14,583 bases of DNA, taken from contig CAJQQJ010000289.1 of assembly GCA_905480445.1 (NCBI GenBank), forward strand, positions 1 through 14,583, read 5' to 3'. The notes below the pieces were generated by a model. It did no database searches, was not told the DNA's origin, and was given only the letters and a program-made list of their open reading frames with translations. Source of the stretch: an uncultured Alphaproteobacteria bacterium. GTDB taxonomy: Bacteria > Pseudomonadota > Alphaproteobacteria > UBA7985 > CAJQQZ01. This document shows, piece after piece, positions 1 to 7,849 of the stretch (positions are counted from its first letter, which is position 1; the number at the start of each line of letters is the position of its first letter). Made by a program: the position numbers and the translations under genes.

Positions 1-697
1 AACGCTTAAGTTTGATGAAATGTACTGGTTCTTGAAACCGTAAACCGCTATCAACCTGTTCTCCAAGTGCCGTAAATCGCGCTAGGACTTCCGGTTCACA
101 GGTTTTGAGCGCCTTCGCTCTCGCCTCATCAACCATAATCGCAGCATTCTTAAAAGCCTCGAAGTCAGCGTAAGTGTAGTACTCTAAGTACTTGAAATTT
201 TCTTCAACTGAAAAGAGTTGCTTGGCCTGAACTTTCTTAAGTGCATTTTGTGCAGCTGCTCGCACCCGGGTTTCATCATCAACGGGCTGCATCACATCAA
301 AACTAGAACCCTGTGCAATGGGTTCAAAGATATAGATGACGCCATTAGGGCGAAGAACTCGATGAGCTTCTTGAAGAGCTTTCACCTGTCTGTCGACAGG
401 AATATGATGAAGACTGAAAAAGAAACAAATGGCATCAAAACTGGCATCGTTAAACGGTAGTTCTTGACCAACGCCTTCGACAAAAGTTTCTACTGCAACA
501 GGCGATTTAGATCTGGCGGCCGCAAGCGGTGCCTCCCCACACTCAAGCCCTGTTAAGCGACCACCGAGACGAGTCAACAGTCTCGTTGTTTTCCCTGTTC
601 CGCAGCCAACGTCGAGAATGTCTTTCCTGTTTGCTTGGATCTGATCCAAGATCACTTGCTTGGTTGTGTTAATCGGAAGCTGACGAAGATCAAGCAT
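1..697 (-). CDS. Class I SAM-dependent methyltransferase (3' end beyond window)
   Basis: The reading frame starts at the ATG at 697-695 and stays open to the window edge, giving 232 residues. The protein has a class I methyltransferase (Methyltransf_11-like) fold: motif I LDVGCGTGK at residues 28-36 binds S-adenosylmethionine, an acidic residue follows the second strand (around LTGLE, 48-52), SFDAICFFFSLHHI sits at 86-99, and VLRPNGVIYIFEP at 114-126 is the usual post-motif III segment. No signal peptide or membrane segment is visible. The start overlaps the end of ppdK by 8 bases (ATGCTTGA) and there is no clear Shine-Dalgarno sequence, so translation is probably coupled to ppdK. The substrate cannot be told from sequence; small-molecule, quinone or protein methylation are all possible. 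The C-terminus is missing, but the length suggests that only a short tail lies outside. Confidence 0.85.
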   Translation of the reverse strand, partial: MLDLRQLPINTTKQVILDQIQANRKDILDVGCGTGKTTRLLTRLGGRLTGLECGEAPLAAARSKSPVAVETFVEGVGQELPFNDASFDAICFFFSLHHIPVDRQVKALQEAHRVLRPNGVIYIFEPIAQGSSFDVMQPVDDETRVRAAAQNALKKVQAKQLFSVEENFKYLEYYTYADFEAFKNAAIMVDEARAKALKTCEPEVLARFTALGEQVDSGLRFQEPVHFIKLKR

Positions 698-3356
698 TGG
701 ATTTCAACGCTGACTGAGCGGCAGCGAGTCGGGCAATTGGAACACGAAACGCGGAACAAGATACATAGTCCAACCCAACGGACTGGCAAAAATCAATAGA
801 TGCTGGGTCGCCGCCGTGCTCTCCACAAATACCAAGCTTGAGATTAGGGCTTTGAGCGCGGCCTCTTTCAGTAGCAATTTTCACCAGTTCACCAACACCT
901 TTTGGATCTAGTGATTGAAAGGGATCACGTTCAATTAGACCACGTCTCGCATAGTCGTTCAGAAAGCCACTGGCATCATCACGAGAAAGACCATAGGTCG
1001 TTTGCGTCAGATCATTGGTGCCAAAACTGAAAAACTCAGCGTTTTCCGCAATTTCACCAGCGAGCAAGCAGGCGCGAGGGAGTTCGATCATCGTCCCAAC
1101 GAGATAGTCAAACTCCACCTCATGCTCTTCCTTGATCTTGTCGGCGACTGTACGTACTAACTCCACAAGGACAGAAAGCTCTTTTGGCATTGAAACCAGC
1201 GGGATCATTATCTCTGGTGTCACCGCTGTACCAGTTTCTTTCTTCGACAAAGCAACAGCTTCAAAAATGGCACGCGCTTGCATTTCATAAATTTCAGGGA
1301 AGGTAATGCCTAAGCGACAGCCACGATGACCGAGCATTGGGTTTGATTCTGAAAGTTCACGCGCGCGGGCGTTGATTGCATCAATTGAAACAGAGGCCGC
1401 AGCCGCGACTTCTTCCATTTCCTCAGTGCTATGAGGCAAGAATTCATGTAAGGGCGGATCCAACAATCGGATGGTGATTGGCCGGCCTGCCATGACGGCA
1501 AAGAGCTTCGAGAAATCGTCGCGCTGCATGGGCAGCAGTTTGTCAAGTGCTGCGCGTCTTTCTTCCGAAGATTCGGCTAGAATCATTTGCCTAACAGCGA
1601 TGATCCGTTCTGCTTCAAAAAACATGTGTTCCGTGCGGCAAAGTCCGATACCTTCAGCGCCGAACGATATCGCCATTTCGGCATCTCTTTCAGTTTCGGC
1701 ATTGGCACGGACCGCCATCGTACGAACCTTGTCTGCCCAGACCATGATTTTGGAAAAGTCTCCTGAAAGGTCAGGGTTCAGCGTTGGTACTTCACCCAAC
1801 ATCACTTCGCCAGTCGCACCATCTAGTGTTATGAAGTCACCGGATTTGACGACTTGCCCGCGAACAGTGAAAAGCTGTTGTTGGTAGTCAATGCGCAAGT
1901 CACTGGCACCACAGATACAGGGTGTTCCCATGCCGCGTGCTACGACGGCAGCGTGTGAGGTCATCCCACCCCTGGACGTCAAAATTGCTTTAGAGGCGTG
2001 CATGCCATGGATATCTTCTGGTGAGGTTTCAACTCTGACCAAAATAACAGGCACGCCGGAATTGGCTCGGTCGACAGCTTCCTCAGAGGAAAAGACCACT
2101 TCACCGGCGGCGGCACCTGGGCTGGCAGGCAAACCTCGCAAAATAACGGTTCTTTCCGCCTCTGGGTCCAAGGTTGGGTGCAATAGCTGATCCAGTGAGG
2201 CTGGATCAAGGCGCATCAAAGCCTTTTCTTCACTGATTAAGCTTTCTTCGACCATATCAACTGCAATCTTCAGGGCCGCTTGCGCAGTGCGCTTACCGTT
2301 GCGCGTTTGCAGCATGAAGAGCTGGTTGTTTTGGACGGTGAATTCGATGTCCTGCATGTCACAATAGTGACGCTCTAGCGTTGCGCGAACCTTTTCCAGC
2401 TCTGCGAACGCTTCAGGCATAACCTCTTCCATGGCCAGTTTCGTTGAGCCTTGGGTCTCTTTGCCATGAATGGTCAGCTGTTGTGGTGTTCTGATACCTG
2501 CAACAACATCTTCGCCTTGAGCATTGATCAGATATTCGCCGTAGAACTCAGTTGCCCCTGTGGAAGGGTCTCTAGTGAAGGCGACACCGGTTGCACAGTC
2601 GTCACCCATGTTACCAAAAACCATGGCCTGAATATTGACCGCTGTGCCCCAACTTTGGGGGATGTCGTGCAGTGCGCGGTAGGTGATTGCTCGTGAGTTC
2701 ATCCAGGATGAGAATACGGCACCGATGGCTCCCCACAGCTGTTGCTCGGGATCTTGGGGAAAGTCTTCATCCAATTCTTCACGGACACAACGCTTGTAGC
2801 GCTCAACAATGAGTTTCCAGTCTTCTGCTGTTAACTCCGTGTCTAGAAAGACTTCCTTGTCTTCCTTGTGGTCATCGAGGATGTCTTCAAACAAGGCGTG
2901 ATCAACCCCCAAAACCACGTCGCTGTACATCTGTATGAAGCGTCGGTAGGAGTCGAAGGCAAAGCGCTCGTCGCCAGATCTAGTGGCTAAACCTGCAACA
3001 GTATCGTCGTTGAGACCTAGATTCAAAACGGTATCCATCATACCAGGCATCGAAGCTCTGGCACCTGATCGGACAGACAATAACAATGGGTTTTCCAAGG
3101 AACCAAATTTTGTCCCGACGGCTTTTTCAACCAAGGTCAAAGCAGTTTCGACCTGCGCTCTCAGTTCTTCTGGATAGTTTTTGCCGCTGTCGTAAAAATG
3201 AGTACAAAGCTCTGTACTAATCGTAAAACCTGCCGGTACAGGCAGGCCCAGCTTACACATCTCGGCTAAATTGGCGCCTTTGCCGCCGAGCAGGTTCTTC
3301 ATCGAGGCGTCGCCCTCGCTTGCTTCTGGTCCGAAGCTGTAAACCCATTTTGCCAT
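690..3356 (-). CDS. ppdK: Pyruvate, phosphate dikinase
   Basis: PPDK interconverts pyruvate + ATP + phosphate with phosphoenolpyruvate + AMP + pyrophosphate in the cytoplasm, linking the lower glycolytic pool to gluconeogenesis. At 888 residues it has the usual bacterial length. The N-terminal ATP-grasp part starts with GGKGANLAEM (24-33) and has SVRSGARASMPGMMDT (94-109). The swivelling phosphohistidine domain has GGMTSHAAVVARGMGTPC (463-480), with catalytic His468. The C-terminal TIM-barrel has GHRGCRLG (676-683), FGTNDLTQTT (778-787) and GICGEHGGD (842-850), with the conserved Cys844. Thr466, two residues before the histidine, matches the threonine controlled by the PPDK regulatory (DUF299) kinase/phosphatase in organisms that have it; no such gene is in the window. 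The gene begins 8 bases after the glyS stop with only a weak ribosome-binding site, so it is likely cotranscribed with glyQS. Confidence 0.98.
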   Translation of the reverse strand: MAKWVYSFGPEASEGDASMKNLLGGKGANLAEMCKLGLPVPAGFTISTELCTHFYDSGKNYPEELRAQVETALTLVEKAVGTKFGSLENPLLLSVRSGARASMPGMMDTVLNLGLNDDTVAGLATRSGDERFAFDSYRRFIQMYSDVVLGVDHALFEDILDDHKEDKEVFLDTELTAEDWKLIVERYKRCVREELDEDFPQDPEQQLWGAIGAVFSSWMNSRAITYRALHDIPQSWGTAVNIQAMVFGNMGDDCATGVAFTRDPSTGATEFYGEYLINAQGEDVVAGIRTPQQLTIHGKETQGSTKLAMEEVMPEAFAELEKVRATLERHYCDMQDIEFTVQNNQLFMLQTRNGKRTAQAALKIAVDMVEESLISEEKALMRLDPASLDQLLHPTLDPEAERTVILRGLPASPGAAAGEVVFSSEEAVDRANSGVPVILVRVETSPEDIHGMHASKAILTSRGGMTSHAAVVARGMGTPCICGASDLRIDYQQQLFTVRGQVVKSGDFITLDGATGEVMLGEVPTLNPDLSGDFSKIMVWADKVRTMAVRANAETERDAEMAISFGAEGIGLCRTEHMFFEAERIIAVRQMILAESSEERRAALDKLLPMQRDDFSKLFAVMAGRPITIRLLDPPLHEFLPHSTEEMEEVAAAASVSIDAINARARELSESNPMLGHRGCRLGITFPEIYEMQARAIFEAVALSKKETGTAVTPEIMIPLVSMPKELSVLVELVRTVADKIKEEHEVEFDYLVGTMIELPRACLLAGEIAENAEFFSFGTNDLTQTTYGLSRDDASGFLNDYARRGLIERDPFQSLDPKGVGELVKIATERGRAQSPNLKLGICGEHGGDPASIDFCQSVGLDYVSCSAFRVPIARLAAAQSALKSNA

Positions 3357-3364
3357 TTGCTGTA

Positions 3365-5449
3365 CTAACTTTCTATTTTGCTGAAGTCCGCGACTGTTGA
3401 GACTGTTTGGCGAAGAAGATTGAGGAGGTTTAAACGGTTCTCTCTGACAGAAAGCTCAGGAGCATTGACCATCACGTTGTCAAAAAAGGCATCACCTGGT
3501 GCTCTCAACGCCGCCATTGCTGTCATTGCAGTATCAAAGTCTTCATTTTCCACCGCCGCTTGTGCTGCGGTACTAGCTTTGCTCAAGAGTTCAAAGAACT
3601 CAACCTCGTGTTTGTCTTCCAAGAGAGAGGTCTGAACGGCTGCATCAAACAACCTTTTGTCCTTCTTTTCTTCCTTGACCAAGATGTTAGAAGCACGGCG
3701 GTAAGCAGACAGCAGATTTGTGCCATCTTCACTTTCTACCAACCTTGTGAGCGCGTCGACGCGTTTTAGACCAAGGTGCAAGTCATCTTCATCACCACTG
3801 GCAAAGACGGCAGCGATCAAATCATGACGAACACCTTTGTCCCGTAGACTGACTTTCATTCGATCAACGATGAAGTTGAGCAAATCCTGGGCTAGGGCTG
3901 ACTGATCAACTTCTGCAACCGGCTGTAGAGCTAAAGCTTGTTCGATTGCAGGCCGCAAAGAGATACGAAGGCTGTTTTCAAGGATTAGACGAATGATGCC
4001 TAAGGCTGCTCTTCTCAGAGCAAAGGGATCTTTGGAACCGGTAGGTCTTTCATCAATTGCCCAGAAGCCAGCCAGGCTGTCTAGTTTATCGGCCATTGCA
4101 ACAGCAACGGATATGGGTGCGGTTGGACAGGGGTCCGATGGACCTAGCGGCGAGTAGTGCTCCCCAATGGCTTGCGCAACCTGTTGAGTTTCACCGTCGT
4201 TGCTGGCGTAATACTGTCCCATTAGACCTTGAAGTTCTGGGAACTCTCCGACCATGCCAGTTACCAGGTCAGCTTTACACAATCTAGCGGCGGATCGAAC
4301 TTGGTCTTTGTCAGCGCCAGAAATGGCATCAGCTATCAAAACAGCAATCGGCGCGATGCGATCAATCTTGTCGCCGACCGAACCTAACTTGGCGTGAAAG
4401 ACAATAGAACTCAGCGCTGGCACACGAGACGCGAGGCCCTTTTCACGGTCCTGATTCCAGAAAAATTCAGCGTCGGCTAATCGTGCCCGAAGGACGCGTT
4501 CATTACCCGCAACAATGGTGGCGCCTTTGTCAGCGGTTTCCATGTTTGAAATCGTAATAAAATAGGGTGCCAGCTTGCCTTGTTTGTCTTCAACAGCGAA
4601 ATATTTTTGATGTTCGCGCATAGACGTCGTTAGAACTTCTGGCGGCAAGGCCATCAGATTGTCTTCAATACGGCCTATAAGCGGGATTGGCCATTCAACC
4701 AGTCCAGTTACTTCTTCAAGCAATTTGGGGTCCTCAACGACCACTAATTCCTTGTCGTCGGCGAGCTGTTTGATGCCAGTCGTTATCTGTTGCTGACGCT
4801 CGTTGTGATCTAGAACTACGTTAGCGTTGGCCAATTGGGTTTTGTAGTCATTGAAATCTGTAACGCTAAAACTGTCAGGGCTGAGGAAACGATGCCCTGT
4901 TGTTTTATTGGAAAAGACTATAGAGCTTGATGCGCTCAATGGCAGATTTCCGTCGATCACATCACCACCAAACAAGGCAATGATGGAATGCAAAGGTCTC
5001 ACCCAACGGAAATCATGGCGGCTCCACTTTTGGGACTTCGGCCATACCATCGCTTGGATTGTCTCAACGATCAAACCAGGCAGTAGGTTAAGAGTTGGCT
5101 GTCCTTTGATTTCTTTCACAGCGAAGTAGAAATTGCCTTTTGGGGTTTCTCGCAGCTCAGCTTCGTCAAGAGAGGCAATGCCTGCGCCGCGCATAAAGCC
5201 TTGGAAGGCCTGCTCAGGTGAACCTTCCTTGGGCCCTTTTTTCTCTTCTTTGATGTCCGGTTGTTTGTCAGGCAGTCCAACAACAACTAAGGCTATCCGT
5301 CTAGGTGTGACGAAGAATGCGGTGCTGTCGTGCTTTAGTCCAGCTTCTGACAACTTCTTCGTTAGGGTGTCCAAGAGTGTCTTGGCACCAGAACGTTGCA
5401 TGCGTGCTGGGATTTCTTCTGAGAAAAGCTCAATGAAAAGTTCGCTCAT
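3365..5449 (-). CDS. glyS: Glycyl-tRNA synthetase, beta subunit
   Basis: This is the beta chain of the bacterial alpha2beta2 glycyl-tRNA synthetase, which contributes tRNA(Gly) recognition while the alpha chain activates glycine. Its 694 residues match the family. It opens with the family signature ELFIELFSEEIPARMQ-type N-terminus (ELFSEEIPARM, residues 7-17). The central HD-like domain has FHAKLGSVGDK (351-361), KADLVTGMVGEFPELQGLMG (392-411), ADKLDSLAGF (453-462) and PTGSKDPFALRRAALGI (469-485). The C-terminal part (about 560-680) fits the DALR-type anticodon-binding domain. The start ATG overlaps the glyQ stop as ATGA, the usual arrangement for translational coupling and equal subunit production. 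Nothing is unusual and there is no frameshift. Confidence 0.98.
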   Translation of the reverse strand: MSELFIELFSEEIPARMQRSGAKTLLDTLTKKLSEAGLKHDSTAFFVTPRRIALVVVGLPDKQPDIKEEKKGPKEGSPEQAFQGFMRGAGIASLDEAELRETPKGNFYFAVKEIKGQPTLNLLPGLIVETIQAMVWPKSQKWSRHDFRWVRPLHSIIALFGGDVIDGNLPLSASSSIVFSNKTTGHRFLSPDSFSVTDFNDYKTQLANANVVLDHNERQQQITTGIKQLADDKELVVVEDPKLLEEVTGLVEWPIPLIGRIEDNLMALPPEVLTTSMREHQKYFAVEDKQGKLAPYFITISNMETADKGATIVAGNERVLRARLADAEFFWNQDREKGLASRVPALSSIVFHAKLGSVGDKIDRIAPIAVLIADAISGADKDQVRSAARLCKADLVTGMVGEFPELQGLMGQYYASNDGETQQVAQAIGEHYSPLGPSDPCPTAPISVAVAMADKLDSLAGFWAIDERPTGSKDPFALRRAALGIIRLILENSLRISLRPAIEQALALQPVAEVDQSALAQDLLNFIVDRMKVSLRDKGVRHDLIAAVFASGDEDDLHLGLKRVDALTRLVESEDGTNLLSAYRRASNILVKEEKKDKRLFDAAVQTSLLEDKHEVEFFELLSKASTAAQAAVENEDFDTAMTAMAALRAPGDAFFDNVMVNAPELSVRENRLNLLNLLRQTVSTVADFSKIES

Positions 5450-6390
5450 GATGCTTCTCCGGAAATTGCCGGTTTTTCACCGCGACCGCCAGGACTTTCG
5501 GCCCAGGCTTCACAGCAAGCCTTAGCAAGATTGCGAACTCTGCCGATGTAGGCTTGTCGTTCTGTCACTGAAATGACACCTCGAGCATCCAGCAGGTTAA
5601 ATATATGGCTTGCTTTCATGCAGAAATCATAAGCCGGCAAAGGCTTTGGGCTGTTGCCGGAAATCAAATTTTGACAACCGGCTTCGGCTTCTTTGAACTG
5701 ACGGAATAGAACCTCTGTATCGGCATGTTCAAAGTTGAAGGCTGAAAACTCTTGCTCAGCCTGGAGGAAAATGTCGCCGTAGACCTTACCACCCTGATCT
5801 TTTGGAACGCCGTCCCAGTCAAGATCATAGACGTTCTCGACGCCTTGGACATACATCGCCAAGCGTTCCAGGCCGTAGGTCAATTCCATAGGCACGGGGT
5901 AGCAGTCAATGCCGCCAACTTGCTGAAAATAGGTAAACTGGCTGACTTCCATGCCGTCACACCAAACTTCCCAACCCAGGCCCCAGGCGCCAAGGGTCGG
6001 GCTCTCCCAGTCGTCTTCAACGAAACGAATATCATGCTCGTCGGATTTGATGCCGATAGCGGCCAATGAACCAAGATAGAGTTCTTGACTGTTAGGCGGG
6101 GAAGGCTTCATCAAAACTTGGAACTGATAATAGTGCTGCAACCGGTTTGGGTTTTCGCCGTACCGACCATCCGTTGGACGCCGTGAAGGCTGCACGTAGG
6201 CGCAGTTCCAAATGGTGTCGCCAAGCGATCTTAAAGTCGTCGCGGGATGAAATGTTCCAGCGCCAACTTCCAGGTCATAAGGTTGCAAGATAACGCAGCC
6301 CTGGTCAGCCCAATAGTTTTGGAGATTGAGGATGATACGCTGAAAACAAGTCTTTGGATCAGCTGTCGTCGGGGAGGGTGAGGTGCTCAT
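5446..6390 (-). CDS. glyQ: Glycyl-tRNA synthetase, alpha subunit
   Basis: This is the catalytic alpha chain of the heterotetrameric glycyl-tRNA synthetase, which makes glycyl-adenylate and charges tRNA(Gly). It is a class II aminoacyl-tRNA synthetase core: WADQGCVILQPYD at 27-39, motif 2 with PSRRPTDGRYGENPNRLQHYYQF (68-90, ATP-binding arginines), and motif 3 with MELTYGLERLAMYVQ (168-182). The 314 residues include a short N-terminal (about 12 residues) and a Gly/Glu-rich C-terminal extension beyond the usual ~290-300-residue core. The ATG at 6390 is preceded by ACGAGG with 5 bases of spacing, a good ribosome-binding site. The stop overlaps the glyS start by 4 bases. A 115-base gap upstream may hold its own promoter. 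There is no T-box or other leader structure that I can see. Confidence 0.98.
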   Translation of the reverse strand: MSTSPSPTTADPKTCFQRIILNLQNYWADQGCVILQPYDLEVGAGTFHPATTLRSLGDTIWNCAYVQPSRRPTDGRYGENPNRLQHYYQFQVLMKPSPPNSQELYLGSLAAIGIKSDEHDIRFVEDDWESPTLGAWGLGWEVWCDGMEVSQFTYFQQVGGIDCYPVPMELTYGLERLAMYVQGVENVYDLDWDGVPKDQGGKVYGDIFLQAEQEFSAFNFEHADTEVLFRQFKEAEAGCQNLISGNSPKPLPAYDFCMKASHIFNLLDARGVISVTERQAYIGRVRNLAKACCEAWAESPGGRGEKPAISGEAS

Positions 6391-6409
6391 TTTGGCCTCG
6401 TCGAAACCC

Positions 6410-6439
6410 AGATAATTTCTATTGCCAGACCTCTAGCAA
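6410..6439 (-). promoter_or_regulatory. Weak candidate promoter for glyQ-glyS-ppdK
   Basis: In the 115-base gap before glyQ, the minus strand reads TTGCTA (6439-6434), an 18-base spacer, then TTATCT (6415-6410), about 20 bases before the glyQ start. Both hexamers are poor matches to a sigma70 consensus. A read-through transcript from the upstream genes is equally possible, since no terminator is visible in the gap. Confidence 0.25.
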
Positions 6440-6505
6440 AGCACGGGTGTTCGAGCAAGGAATGACCGTCTTCTGGCCACTCCGCCGCAGTAATTTTCGT
6501 TTTGT

Positions 6506-6796
6506 TTAGGAGCCGGAGCTATCTCTCATAGGAAAGGGGCATTGATTATCGTCACAAACCGGTCGGGTGCCTGCAACGAAATAGGTGCCGCAACGTTGAC
6601 ACTCTATGGTCTTTTCTGCCGCAGGGACTTTGGGCTTGCTTGCCTGGGCGGCGCTCTTTTTGACGTTTGCGAACCAACCGGTTTTCTTTACCTTCTTAGG
6701 CTTTGTCGTGTTCTCAAGCTTTGAAAGAAACCGGTAAGCGGCCAACACAGCGCCGAGTACAGCGAGAAGCGCGGCCAATTTTTGAAAAGTAAACAT
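6506..6796 (-). CDS. Small membrane-anchored zinc-ribbon protein, function unknown
   Basis: This 96-residue protein has three visible parts. Residues 5-21 (QKLAALLAVLGAVLAAY) form one hydrophobic helix, a likely N-terminal membrane anchor. Residues 22-62 form a strongly basic, Lys-rich linker (TKPKKVKKTG). The C-terminal part carries four cysteines in the pattern C66-x2-C69-x11-C81-x4-C86 (ECQRCGTYF at 65-73 and VCDDNQCPFP at 80-89), which resembles a small zinc ribbon. It starts 16 bases after the S49 protease stop and has a fair ribbon of Shine-Dalgarno bases (TTGAGG, 4 bases from ATG), so the two genes are probably cotranscribed. The basic linker after the helix suggests that the ribbon faces the cytoplasm. 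I recall short membrane/zinc-ribbon proteins of this general build in proteobacteria, but I cannot assign a function. Confidence 0.8.
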   Translation of the reverse strand: MFTFQKLAALLAVLGAVLAAYRFLSKLENTTKPKKVKKTGWFANVKKSAAQASKPKVPAAEKTIECQRCGTYFVAGTRPVCDDNQCPFPMRDSSGS

Positions 6797-6812
6797 AGAA
6801 CCTCAACAGACT

Positions 6813-7667
6813 TTAAAGTCCGAAACGGGAAAAAGCAGTCTTTTCTTCTATAGTCTCCACAGCGGCATTTACCAAACGGTTCTGGAAATGATCTATGCCT
6901 AAAAACTTCAATGGAGACCGTGAAGGTGCCTGGATTAGTTTCATTCTCGTCTCTTTGCCAAACTTGTGACGCAAGGTTGAACGGATGTCACCAACGCCGT
7001 CTACGAGACCCAGATCAACTGCTTTTTGTCCAACCCAAACATCGCCGTTCATGAGATCTGTTTCGCCATCGTCGACCAAACGCTTGCCGCGTCTTTCATG
7101 GACCATGTCTTTGAATATAGTGTGGATGTCTTGCTGAAGGCTTTCCAGCCAGCGAATGTCTTCTTTTTTCTCGGGGCTAAATGGATCGAGTTTAAGCTTG
7201 CTGGTTCCGGCGGTGTAGACACGACGCTCAACGCCGTAGCGCTCAATGAGTTCGTTGTACCCAAAACCCGCCGAGATAACGCCGATGGAACCAATGATGG
7301 AGGAAGGATCGACGTAGATTTCGTCGGCAGCCAATGCCAGCATATAACCGCCTGATGCGGCGACGTCTTCAACGAAAGCAAAGACTGGTTTTTCTTTTTC
7401 TTCAGCCAATTGACGAATGCGGCGCATGATCAGGTTGGATTGCGCAGGGCTGCCGCCAGGCGAGTTTATCACGACAGCGATTGCAGCCGCGTCTTTAAAC
7501 TTAAATGCTTTTTCAATTTGGCCTACGGTGGAGGCCAGAGAAAGAGATTGGCTGAATTTACCACCTCGGCCTATAGGACCGTGTAAATTGATAACCGGGA
7601 CAAATGGTGTTGTCTTGCCGAGTTTGCCAGGTAGAAAACGACGCCAACCAGATTTCTTCTTTTGCAC
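6813..7667 (-). CDS. S49 family serine protease, SppA/SohB-like
   Basis: This protein belongs to the peptidase family S49 (signal peptide peptidase A type), which uses a Ser/Lys dyad to cut residual signal peptides or membrane-associated peptides. Of its 284 residues, VIVLHGPIG-like sequence near 25-33 opens the crotonase-like fold, INSPGGSPAQSN is at 67-78, and DVAASGGYMLALAADEIYVDPSSIIGSIGVI at 101-131 holds the nucleophile Ser105. The AGTSKLKLDPF segment (153-163) supplies the probable base Lys157. It is a single-domain, short form. Unlike E. coli SppA or SohB, it has no N-terminal membrane helix: the start is basic and polar (QKKKSGWRRFLPGK). The start codon is GTG at 7667; an in-frame TGA lies 8 codons upstream, so no longer form is possible. 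GGAA lies 4 bases before the GTG. The next gene encodes a membrane-anchored protein. Confidence 0.92.
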   Translation of the reverse strand: MQKKKSGWRRFLPGKLGKTTPFVPVINLHGPIGRGGKFSQSLSLASTVGQIEKAFKFKDAAAIAVVINSPGGSPAQSNLIMRRIRQLAEEKEKPVFAFVEDVAASGGYMLALAADEIYVDPSSIIGSIGVISAGFGYNELIERYGVERRVYTAGTSKLKLDPFSPEKKEDIRWLESLQQDIHTIFKDMVHERRGKRLVDDGETDLMNGDVWVGQKAVDLGLVDGVGDIRSTLRHKFGKETRMKLIQAPSRSPLKFLGIDHFQNRLVNAAVETIEEKTAFSRFGL

Positions 7668-7697
7668 TTTGTTCCAAGCCTTCGCTAATCAAATAGG

Positions 7698-7726
7698 ATT
7701 ATTAAGCCCTTAGATAGGTGCAGCAA
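7698..7726 (-). promoter_or_regulatory. Candidate promoter for the S49 protease operon
   Basis: On the minus strand TTGCTG (7726-7721) is followed, after 17 bases, by AATAAT (7703-7698). The -10 box matches 5 of 6 sigma70 consensus bases and the -35 box only 3 of 6. The predicted transcript start is about 25 bases before the GTG start. This would drive the protease and zinc-ribbon genes, and perhaps glyQ-glyS-ppdK by read-through. Confidence 0.4.
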
Positions 7727-7734
7727 AGCCTTTT

Positions 7735-7749
7735 GCCAATGAAATTGGC
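7735..7749. promoter_or_regulatory. Short palindrome upstream of the S49 protease promoter
   Basis: GCCAAT-GAA-ATTGGC is a perfect 6-bp inverted repeat with a 3-base centre. It lies 8 bases upstream of the candidate -35 box of the protease gene and about 100 bases after the arsR stop. Neither strand has a T-run after the stem, so it is not an intrinsic terminator. It could be a protein-binding site, but a palindrome this short can occur by chance. The rest of the 182-base gap (7668-7849) shows nothing else I can name. Confidence 0.3.
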
Positions 7750-7849
7750 CAGTTTCGACAAATGATTTTGGAATTTCGGGAGTGTGACGTTTGAAAGTTA
7801 GTTAACAGAGGTTGAGCTGAGTTCTTTGAGTGCCACTGAGGCCAACGAT

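Noticed and set aside
1471..1887. 138-codon open frame on the plus strand, opposite ppdK
   Set aside because: Antisense to a fully conserved region of PPDK, with no recognisable domain or ribosome-binding site; a shadow frame.
5133..5525. 130-codon open frame on the plus strand, opposite the glyS start and glyQ end
   Set aside because: It is antisense to two unmistakable genes, has low-complexity Ser/Arg-rich sequence and shows no domain; a shadow of glyS/glyQ codon use.
6391..6505. Possible T-box or glycine riboswitch before glyQ
   Set aside because: The gap is only 115 bases, without a terminator hairpin, T-box sequence or tandem aptamer-like structure; such leaders are also not expected before glyQ in Alphaproteobacteria.
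7735..7749. Intrinsic terminator after the arsR-family gene
   Set aside because: The stem is only 6 bp, and the minus strand continues AAAAGG rather than a T-run; the plus strand also lacks a T-run.
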